Positions 57,379 to 64,000 of a DNA stretch of 64,000 bases are shown here, one piece after another. The stretch spans positions 6,138,001 through 6,202,000 of the forward strand of contig JAUSZU010000001.1 in assembly GCA_030817875.1 (NCBI GenBank). Direction: 5' to 3'. The stretch's first letter is position 1. Each line of letters starts with the position of its first letter. Source of the DNA: Flavobacterium sp. W4I14 (GTDB lineage Bacteria; Bacteroidota; Bacteroidia; Sphingobacteriales; Sphingobacteriaceae). Below the pieces are notes generated by a model, which was not told the DNA's origin, did not search any database, and saw only the letters and a list, made by a program, of their open reading frames with translations. The position numbers and the translations under genes are program-made.

Positions 57379-58374
57379 ATGTCACAGGGTTCGAATTTCG
57401 TAGATTATGTAAAGATTTGTTGCCGTTCTGGTAAGGGCGGGGCAGGTTCGGCACATTTGCACCGTGATATTTTAACATCCATGGGTGGGCCTGATGGTGG
57501 TGATGGCGGTCGTGGTGGCCACATTATCGTTAAGGGCAGTATCCATATCTGGACATTATTGCACCTTAAATACCGTAAGCACATTATTGCTGAAGATGGT
57601 GGAGCAGGTGGTAGTTCCCATAAATTCGGTAAACAAGGTAAAGATGAAATCCTGGAGGTTCCGCTTGGTACCATTGCTAAAGATGCTGAAACTGGAGAAA
57701 TCCTTTTCGAAATTACCAAAGATGGTGAAACTAAGATCTTAACAGCCGGTGGCCGTGGTGGCTTAGGGAATGCACACTTTAAAAATTCGGTTCAACAGAC
57801 ACCGCGTTTTGCACAACCGGGTGAGCAAGGACAAGAGGTTTGGAACATTTTAGAATTAAAAGTTTTGGCCGATGTTGGCCTGGTTGGTTTCCCAAATGCA
57901 GGAAAATCTACATTACTTTCAGTAGTTTCGGCTGCTAAGCCAGAAATTGCCGATTATCCTTTTACCACCATTGTTCCTAATCTGGGTATTGTAAGTTACA
58001 GGGGCGGAAAATCTTTTGTAATGGCCGATATCCCTGGGATTATAGAAGGTGCATCGAAAGGTAAAGGTTTGGGCTATCGTTTCTTACGCCACATTGAGCG
58101 TAACTCGGTATTGTTGTTCATGGTCCCGGCTGATACAAGCCGTTCAATTAAAGAAGAATACGAAATCCTTAAAAGCGAACTGGAATCTTACAATCCTGAA
58201 TTAATGCAGAAACCGCATGTTTTAGCCATTACCAAATCAGATATGTTAGATGAAGAACTGATGGAAGAAATGAAACAGGATCTGCCAAACATTCCATCTA
58301 TATTTATTTCGTCAGTGGCTGAAAAAAATATTTTAGAACTGAAAGATATGCTTTGGAAAGCAATTGAAGTGTAG
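57379..58374 (+). CDS. obgE: Obg-family GTPase
   Basis: 331 residues. The glycine-rich Obg fold (GKGGAGSAHLHRD ... GPDGGDGGRGGH) covers ~1-158, and the G domain begins with GFPNAGKST (170-178), DIPGIIEGA (G3) and TKSDML (G4). It binds the large ribosomal subunit and helps 50S assembly and stress responses. Length is typical of the form without a large C-terminal tail. Confidence 0.96.
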   Translation: MSQGSNFVDYVKICCRSGKGGAGSAHLHRDILTSMGGPDGGDGGRGGHIIVKGSIHIWTLLHLKYRKHIIAEDGGAGGSSHKFGKQGKDEILEVPLGTIAKDAETGEILFEITKDGETKILTAGGRGGLGNAHFKNSVQQTPRFAQPGEQGQEVWNILELKVLADVGLVGFPNAGKSTLLSVVSAAKPEIADYPFTTIVPNLGIVSYRGGKSFVMADIPGIIEGASKGKGLGYRFLRHIERNSVLLFMVPADTSRSIKEEYEILKSELESYNPELMQKPHVLAITKSDMLDEELMEEMKQDLPNIPSIFISSVAEKNILELKDMLWKAIEV

Positions 58375-58402
58375 ACAATCTGGGTAACTGTATAAATTGT
58401 TT

Positions 58403-58462
58403 AAATCGGTTAATTGCAAATTTTCGTCGACTAATTTCAACGATTAACCAGTTAACCGATTT
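58403..58462. repeat. Inverted repeat between convergent obgE and YdcF-like genes
   Basis: AAATCGGTTAA (58403-58413) is exactly inverted as TTAACCGATTT (58452-58462), with additional AACCAGTTAACC/GGTTAA symmetry. It may end both transcripts. Confidence 0.6.
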
Positions 58463-58477
58463 CAACAGTTAAACCGG

Positions 58478-59224
58478 TTAGCTCCTTATCCGGTCAACAG
58501 CTAAACCAATCCATTCTTTAAATAACATTTCCCATGTTACCAAAGCTGTAGCACTCGGGATGATGAAATCGCCAAATTCAAAGTCGGTATTTCCAGAAAA
58601 ATTGGTTGGGTAGTATTCGATTTTCTGTTTTGTCTGTTTATCAAAAATCAGTTTTGCCCTCGGGATGTGCCACGCACTGGTAATCACCAAAATCTTAGCT
58701 TTAGGGTGGCTTTTTGCGATGAGTGCGAGGCTGTACCTTGCATTTTCAATTGTATTTCTGCTTTGGTTTTCAATCAGGATTGCAGAATCAGGAATGCCGA
58801 TCAATTTTAAGTACTGAATGGCTAAATCAGCTTCTTTAATTTTTTGGTCTATCAAATTTGCGCTCCCACCACTAAGTAATATCTGCTTAATCTGTCCTTT
58901 TTTATAAAGTGCGATTGCCTGGAACAATCTATCTCCTGCCCAATTAAAAGCAATTTCATTATTTCGTTTGTTTAAACCAGAGAAGCCCCCAAGTACTATT
59001 CCGACATCGAATTTTTCTGCTTTTGGATACCTGGCTTCGTAACTGTTCATTATTTTGCCAATAATAAAAGCATTAGAGAAAAAGAAGAAAATAATCAAAA
59101 TACAGATTAAATACCTTTTCCTTTGTTTATATTGTTTTGATGCAATTGCAAAAATCAAAAGCACAAAAATCCACACTATAGGTTTAATGAGGAAAAGCAA
59201 AATCTTTGAGAGGATAAAAATCAT
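58478..59224 (-). CDS. YdcF-like DUF218 membrane protein
   Basis: 248 residues. Two N-terminal hydrophobic segments (ILLFLIKPIVWIFVLLIFAI and YLICILIIFFFFSNAFII) precede a DUF218 domain with IVLGG, ILLSGGSANLID, ENQSRNTIENARYS and ITSAWHIPRAKLIF. These match the YdcF/SanA fold, thought to act on cell-envelope precursors. No metal site is obvious. It is convergent with obgE. Confidence 0.83.
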   Translation of the reverse strand: MIFILSKILLFLIKPIVWIFVLLIFAIASKQYKQRKRYLICILIIFFFFSNAFIIGKIMNSYEARYPKAEKFDVGIVLGGFSGLNKRNNEIAFNWAGDRLFQAIALYKKGQIKQILLSGGSANLIDQKIKEADLAIQYLKLIGIPDSAILIENQSRNTIENARYSLALIAKSHPKAKILVITSAWHIPRAKLIFDKQTKQKIEYYPTNFSGNTDFEFGDFIIPSATALVTWEMLFKEWIGLAVDRIRS

Positions 59225-59277
59225 ATATAGATATTATCCTGTAAAACTAAGAATTTGTTTAAATGATAAAGGGGGAT

Positions 59278-59323
59278 GGCAAGGTATTAATTGATTTATA
59301 CTTTAATCAATTAATACCTTGCC
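59278..59323. terminator. Perfect 19-bp inverted repeat
   Basis: GGCAAGGTATTAATTGATT (59278-59296) and its exact complement AATCAATTAATACCTTGCC (59305-59323) flank an 8-base loop. It ends 5 bases before the stop of the YtxH-like gene and probably ends that transcript, with U-rich sequence inside the arms rather than after. Confidence 0.65.
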
Positions 59324-59328
59324 ACATT

Positions 59329-59694
59329 TTATCCTTGGCCTTCTTGTACCTGGCCATTTTCATGGGCACTTTCTAAAATTTCTTTCACATCTGATTTACG
59401 TTTCTTAGCAACAGTATGTTTAAAATGAGGCACTTCATGTTCAACAATATCTTCTTCGATAGCTTCTACACCAAAAACCTTTTCTTTTAAAAGATTATAT
59501 TTGTCCTGGAATCCATAACGAAGATTTTTGGCGCCGCCTGCAATTTTTCCACGGGTACCTGCGCCGCTATCAGGTGCAAATAGAATACTAATTACTGCAC
59601 CTGCGGCTAAACCAGCCACTAAAGCAAGTGCTATTTTTGCACTGTTATCCGATTCGTGCTTTAAATATTTTCCAATTAACTTTCTGTATTTCAT
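59329..59694 (-). CDS. YtxH-like small membrane protein
   Basis: About 121 residues. The N-terminal helix with SAKIALALVAGLAAGAVISI, then LFAPDSGAGTRGKI, is the hallmark of YtxH proteins (membrane helix followed by AP.SG..TR). A charged helical tail rich in Lys/Glu/His follows. YtxH-type proteins are stress-related; the function here is unknown. The start at 59694 was taken over the ATG at 59700. Confidence 0.82.
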   Translation of the reverse strand: MKYRKLIGKYLKHESDNSAKIALALVAGLAAGAVISILFAPDSGAGTRGKIAGGAKNLRYGFQDKYNLLKEKVFGVEAIEEDIVEHEVPHFKHTVAKKRKSDVKEILESAHENGQVQEGQG

Positions 59695-59877
59695 GATCAT
59701 GTGGTTTTATAAGTGAACAATTCGCTTGATATAATGTTTGATGTTTTTTGATTTGGAAAGCAATCAATAGCTTTTTTGTTAAAGCTTTCGACTTCTCAAT
59801 TCATTTTCAAAAAAAGACTAGACTTTTACCTAAGTTTAAAGTTAAAGCACAATATTTGAGGTACTAAAACTAATTAT

Positions 59878-60258
59878 ATGGTAAAAGCGACAATAAATAA
59901 AGAGCATTATGCATGTTCTGTAACAAATGGTTCTCATGATATTATAGTAGACGAGCCTTTGGAACTGGGTGGTACCCATAAAGGTTTTGCCCCAAAAGGA
60001 TTGTTAATGGCTTCTTTGGCATCGTGTGTAGCCATTACCTTAAGGATGTATGCCGATAGAAAAGAATGGCCAATTGATAAAATTGAGGTGGAAGTAAATA
60101 TTGATACCGAAAACGGGGAAACCATATTTTTTGAAGAAATTGTATGTACCGGAATACTTACCGAAGAACAAAAAATTAGATTGGAAGAAATTGCCGCAAA
60201 ATGCCCGGTAAGTAAAATTTTAGCCTCAGGTCACGAAATCAGATCGAAGGTACTTTAA
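59878..60258 (+). CDS. OsmC-family peroxidase-like protein
   Basis: 126 residues. OsmC/Ohr fold with the N-terminal cysteine Cys50 in MASLASCVAITLRMYADRK and a second in AAKCPVSKIL. The pair is the redox-active set that reduces organic hydroperoxides in this family. The short length (~126) is typical of the OsmC-like subgroup. Stand-alone gene. Confidence 0.88.
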   Translation: MVKATINKEHYACSVTNGSHDIIVDEPLELGGTHKGFAPKGLLMASLASCVAITLRMYADRKEWPIDKIEVEVNIDTENGETIFFEEIVCTGILTEEQKIRLEEIAAKCPVSKILASGHEIRSKVL

Positions 60259-60364
60259 TGGTAACGGTGCAAAACTCGTTTATACATTGATCAAAAGCTT
60301 TAATATCTTTACCAATAAAAAAACCTTGGTGTGCTTTGCACCTTAGTAGTTAAAACAATAATCA

Positions 60365-61618
60365 ATGCCTACCGAAATAAAATGCCCCAACTGTGCCCAT
60401 GTTTTTCCGATGGAAGAAGCCATGGCCGAAGATTATAAGAAAGAGTTACGTGAGAAAGCGGCTGCTTATGCAAGGCAGAAAGATGAAGAATATCAACGTA
60501 AACTGCAGATTTTTGAATCAGAAAAACAGCAGCAATTAAAAGCTTTTGATGTTAGACTTGCTGAGGAGAAAACCAAGCTTAAGGATAGTCTGGAGGAAAA
60601 CCTGCGTAAAAGCATTTCGGCCGATTTTGAAACAAAACTGCAAATGCTCGAAGGTAATGCAAAAGATAATGCCGAAAAACTAAAGTTGGCCCGCGAAAAA
60701 GAACTGGATTTTTTACGCCGCGAGGAAAGCCTTAAGGTAAAAGAGGAAGAAATGGAACTTGCATTTCAACGTAAAATGCAGGAGCAGCGTAACGAATTGG
60801 TAGAACAGATCCGTAAGCAAGAGGCAGAAAAAAATAGTATTAAAGATACCGAACATCAATTGCGTTTAAAGGAATTGGAAAAACAGCTCGACGACCAGAA
60901 AAAATTGGCCGAAGAAATGAAACGTAAGGCTGAGCAGGGCAGTATGCAATTGCAGGGCGAAGTGCAGGAACTGATTTTGGAAGAATTGCTTCGTACCAAT
61001 TATCCCTTTGATTTAATTGAAGAAGTTGGTAAAGGAGTGCGTGGTGCAGATTGTGTACAAGTGGTGCGCAACCAATTTGGACAGGAATGCGGTAAAATTA
61101 TTTACGAAAGCAAGCGTACCAAAGATTTTGGTGGCGACTGGATCGAGAAACTGAAAAAAGATATGCGCAGTATGGGCATTGATGTAGCGGTAATTGTGAG
61201 TCAATGTTACCCAAAAGGTATGGATTGTTTCGGGCAGCGCGATGGGGTTTGGATCTGCTCTTTCGAAGAGGTAAATGCCGTAGCCTATGTGTTGCGTGAA
61301 GGTATTTTACGCTTGGCCGGTGCAGTAAAATCGCAGGAAAACCGCGGCGAAAAAATGCACATGCTTTACGATTATTTAATGGGCGCAGAGTTTTCAGAAC
61401 AATGGAAAGCCATTAGAGAAGGTTTTATGAGCATGAAACTATCCATACAACGCGAACGTGATGCGATGGAACGCTTATGGAAAGCACGTGAAAAGCAGTT
61501 AGAGAAAGTATTATTAAATGCGACCCATATCCGCGGTTCGATAGAAGGCATTGCCGGTAGCGATAGTGTGCAGCTGAGCTTAACAGATGAGGACGATGAT
61601 ACCTTGCTTTTAGAGTAA
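60365..61618 (+). CDS. DUF2130-domain protein
   Basis: 417 residues. An N-terminal zinc-ribbon-like CPNCAHVFP is followed by a long charged coiled coil (~25-205, rich in Glu/Lys/Gln). The C-terminal globular domain (ILEELLRTNYPFDLIEEVGK onward) matches DUF2130, with GADCVQVV, SKRTKDFGGDWIEKLK and VSQCYPKGMDCF. It has a restriction-nuclease-like arrangement (acidic plus GGDW-lysine), but activity is not proven. No phage or restriction genes are adjacent. Confidence 0.83.
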   Translation: MPTEIKCPNCAHVFPMEEAMAEDYKKELREKAAAYARQKDEEYQRKLQIFESEKQQQLKAFDVRLAEEKTKLKDSLEENLRKSISADFETKLQMLEGNAKDNAEKLKLAREKELDFLRREESLKVKEEEMELAFQRKMQEQRNELVEQIRKQEAEKNSIKDTEHQLRLKELEKQLDDQKKLAEEMKRKAEQGSMQLQGEVQELILEELLRTNYPFDLIEEVGKGVRGADCVQVVRNQFGQECGKIIYESKRTKDFGGDWIEKLKKDMRSMGIDVAVIVSQCYPKGMDCFGQRDGVWICSFEEVNAVAYVLREGILRLAGAVKSQENRGEKMHMLYDYLMGAEFSEQWKAIREGFMSMKLSIQRERDAMERLWKAREKQLEKVLLNATHIRGSIEGIAGSDSVQLSLTDEDDDTLLLE

Positions 61619-62173
61619 CTCGCAGTGCGTCATCCCGTCCCGATTTTTGTATCGTATCGTCATCCTGAACTTGTTTCAGGATCTATTTTACATTGGCCAA
61701 CGTTACTCATTACCAGGTGTGAACTGCAAACTACCAGCTGATTTGGGTGTTCCCCAATCCCGTGAAAAACGGGAAAGAGGGCGGCTTTTCAGGGCTACGC
61801 TACGCTTTTCATCGGTACCGATGAAAACCTGTGAAACAAGCAAGCACATCGTAATTAAATAAAAACAGATGCTTAATCGGTACTAAACCCTTACAATCCT
61901 TAACGTGAAGGTATTGCGTGACTAGACCTCGCAGGTTTTTAAACGGCTTAGCGCTCAATGAGGCTATTAAAAATAATATTAACTTCCGCCGCGGTTCGTG
62001 TCTTCATGGACCGAAACATAGTAAAGTAGAAATACTTTTTATATCAGGTTATACCGGATTAGTATCTAATTAAATATTAATTGTATTTAATTAAATGCGT
62101 TTTTATATTAGAGAAACCAAAGCCTGCAAGTTCTAATGTATATAAATAGTAACAATAAAAAATAAATGATAAC
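61619..62173. repeat. Repeat-rich gap before the GH97 gene
   Basis: The 555 bases hold a GTCATCCTGAACTTGTTTCA unit followed by GGATCTA (61659-61685), an AATCCCGTGAAAAACGGGAA hairpin (61756-61775), an ATCGGTACCGAT palindrome (61810-61821) in the same segment, and a GCCGCGGTTCGTGTCTTCAT unit followed by GGACCGAAAC near 61989-62019. The last ~100 bases are AT-rich and probably contain the GH97 promoter, which I cannot place. No credible gene. Confidence 0.55.
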
Positions 62174-64000
62174 ATGAATAAGAAACCTAACCAATCCTTT
62201 AACCGCTCTGGAGTACTTACTTTAATATGCACTTTGCTATTTTTTGTGAATGTTTTCGGGAACGTTCCCGAGAAGGATTTGAAGTCGCCAGATGGCAATT
62301 TAGTAGCCAGTTTTGCTTTGGCCGAAGGGGGAGTGCCAACCTATAGCTTAAAGTACAAAGGAAAAGACGTTATTAAAACCAGCAAGCTGGGGCTTGAACT
62401 TAAAGATGGTAAATCTTTAATGAAAGGTTTTACCATAACCGATATTAAAACCAGTACTTTTAACGAAACCTGGAAACCGGTTTGGGGCGAAGTAAAAGAA
62501 ATTGTAAATCATTACAACGAACTGGCGGTAACTTTAACGCAAAAAGAAACTAACCGCTATATTATTGTGAGGTTACGTTTGTTTAACGATGGTTTGGGTT
62601 TTAGATATGAATTTCCTGAACAAAAAAACTTAGATTATTTCGTAATTAAAGAAGAGAAAACCCAGTTTGCCTTAGCTGGCGATCATAAAGCATTTTGGCT
62701 TCCTGGCGATTATGATACACAGGAATACAGTACGGTAACTTCAAACTTATCAGAAGTACGCAGTAAAATGAAAGCTGCGGTTACACCAAATGCGTCGCAA
62801 ACTACTTTCTCACCAACAGGTTTACAAACGCCTTTAATGATGAAGAGTAAAGATGGTTTGTACATCAATATCCATGAAGCGGCATTGATCAACTATTCGC
62901 TAATGTCGTTAAATCTCGACGATAAAAACATGATTTTAGAATCGTGGCTAACGCCAGATGCAGTTGGTGATAAAGGTTATTTGCAGGCACCCTGTTTATC
63001 GCCCTGGAGAACCATTATTGTGAGTGATAAAGCAGGTGACATTTTAACCTCAAAGCTAACCTATAACTTAAACGAGCCAACAAAATTTAAAGATATATCG
63101 TGGATAAAACCAACCAAGTACGTAGGTGTTTGGTGGGAAATGATTACAGGTAAAAGTACCTGGGCCTATAATGATTTAACCAGTGTGCAATTGGGTGTAA
63201 CCGATTATGCCAAAACAAAACCCAATGGGAAACATGCTGCAAATACCGCACATGTAAAAGAATACATTGATTTTGCTGCTAAAAACGGATTAGATGCTGT
63301 TTTGGTTGAAGGCTGGAACGAAGGCTGGGAGGATTGGTTTGGTAAAACAAAAGATTATGTATTTGATTTTGTAACTCCCTATCCGGATTTCGATGTAAAA
63401 GAATTACACCGTTACGCCGCAAGTAAAGGTATTAAAATGATTATGCACCATGAAACTTCTTCATCGGTACGTAATTATGAACGCCATTTAGATACTGCTT
63501 ATAAATTTATGAAAGCCAATGGTTACGATGCCGTTAAAAGCGGTTATGTAGGCAACATAATCCCTAGGGGAGAACATCATTATGGCCAATGGTTAAACAA
63601 TCATTACCTGTATGCCATCCAAAAAGCAGCAGAATATAAAATTATGGTGAATGCACATGAGGCTGTTCGCCCAACAGGCCTGGCGCGTACTTATCCGAAC
63701 TTAATCGGAAACGAATCGGCAAGGGGGACAGAATACGAAGCTTTTGGCGGCAACAATGCCGATCATACTACCATTTTGCCCTTTACACGTTTAATAGGTG
63801 GGCCAATGGATTATACCCCTGGTATTTTTGAAACTAAAGTAAGTGCCTATAATCCCGAAAACACCTCTTTTGTACACAGCACCTTAGCCCGTCAGTTGGC
63901 ACTTTATGTTACCATGTATAGTCCGCTGCAAATGGCCGCCGATTTGCCTGAAACGTATAACAAGTACATGGATGCTTTCCAGTTTATTAAAGATGTGGCA
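62174..64000 (+). CDS. Glycoside hydrolase family 97, SusB-like (partial, 3' end outside window)
   Basis: At least 609 codons; the stop lies beyond position 64000. A signal-like hydrophobic stretch (LTLICTLLFFVNVFGNV) opens the protein. The N-terminal beta-sandwich and the TIM barrel of GH97 follow. Barrel motifs include GVWWEMITGKSTWAY, LVEGWNEGWEDWFG, IMHHETSSSVRNYE, MVNAHEAVRPTGL and GNESARGTEYEAFGG. The Glu residues in HHET, AHEA and EYEAF match the inverting alpha-glucosidase (SusB) subgroup, so starch-like alpha-glucans are the likely substrate. It was found by translating the open frame directly. Confidence 0.93.
   Translation, partial: MNKKPNQSFNRSGVLTLICTLLFFVNVFGNVPEKDLKSPDGNLVASFALAEGGVPTYSLKYKGKDVIKTSKLGLELKDGKSLMKGFTITDIKTSTFNETWKPVWGEVKEIVNHYNELAVTLTQKETNRYIIVRLRLFNDGLGFRYEFPEQKNLDYFVIKEEKTQFALAGDHKAFWLPGDYDTQEYSTVTSNLSEVRSKMKAAVTPNASQTTFSPTGLQTPLMMKSKDGLYINIHEAALINYSLMSLNLDDKNMILESWLTPDAVGDKGYLQAPCLSPWRTIIVSDKAGDILTSKLTYNLNEPTKFKDISWIKPTKYVGVWWEMITGKSTWAYNDLTSVQLGVTDYAKTKPNGKHAANTAHVKEYIDFAAKNGLDAVLVEGWNEGWEDWFGKTKDYVFDFVTPYPDFDVKELHRYAASKGIKMIMHHETSSSVRNYERHLDTAYKFMKANGYDAVKSGYVGNIIPRGEHHYGQWLNNHYLYAIQKAAEYKIMVNAHEAVRPTGLARTYPNLIGNESARGTEYEAFGGNNADHTTILPFTRLIGGPMDYTPGIFETKVSAYNPENTSFVHSTLARQLALYVTMYSPLQMAADLPETYNKYMDAFQFIKDVA

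Noticed and set aside
61647..61862. 71-codon frame on the plus strand
   Set aside because: Its sequence is made of repeat words (CTGAACTTGTTTCAG and the following hairpins), not a protein.

Overview
The window reads as a chromosomal segment of a Bacteroidota bacterium of the family Sphingobacteriaceae, most likely Pedobacter or a close relative. The signs are low-GC DNA, ATP synthase, IspG and GH97 proteins of Bacteroidota type, weak or absent Shine-Dalgarno sequences, several upstream matches to the Bacteroidota -7 promoter element TAnnTTTG, and intergenic spaces full of interspersed palindromic repeats. No rRNA, CRISPR array, prophage or intact insertion sequence is visible. The one tRNA is tRNA-Arg(ACG).

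Layout. 0-13.7 kb: lipoprotein, rRNA-methyltransferase-like gene with a coupled VapBC module, an MlaEF-type lipid ABC pair, an SDR, a PspC/LiaF-like/RDD envelope group, ispG, an MscS-type channel and two alpha/beta hydrolases. 13.9-14.3 kb: a frameshifted DoxX-like pseudogene. 14.4-25 kb: a haem biosynthesis cluster (hemA, a fused hemCD, hemB, hemL, hemE, hemJ) with a two-component system, a TPR-like gene and a YafQ-type toxin-antitoxin pair inside it. 25.2-32.5 kb: two outer-membrane-type genes that each carry a frameshift, an ECF sigma factor with a membrane partner, a PIN toxin-antitoxin pair, an ABC ATPase and small envelope proteins. 32.8-49.7 kb: a long minus-strand branched-chain amino-acid supercluster (ilvE, ilvD, ilvB, ilvN, ilvC, leuC, leuD, leuB, leuA, ilvA) with guest genes in it. 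50-64 kb: a lipoprotein hydrolase, atpDC, an RmlD-like reductase, a peroxiredoxin, tRNA-Arg, adk, obgE, small envelope genes, a DUF2130 protein and the 5' part of a SusB-like GH97 gene cut by the window end.

How the genes work together. The haem genes cover every step from glutamyl-tRNA to coproporphyrinogen III, plus protoporphyrinogen oxidation. The ilv/leu genes encode a complete Ile/Val/Leu route. The most interesting regulatory observation is two unannotated transcription attenuators in the ilv region. Each has a leader peptide rich in branched-chain codons, an intrinsic terminator, and a competing anti-terminator pairing. One precedes ilvE (peptide with NVVLLPVILLNLLLLNIL) and one precedes ilvD (peptide with NLIIVI). 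Other points are a family of ~88-bp palindromic elements with a conserved core, several smaller intergenic repeat families (one entering coding sequence), two nearby frameshifted barrel genes, and a candidate haem-linked two-component system.
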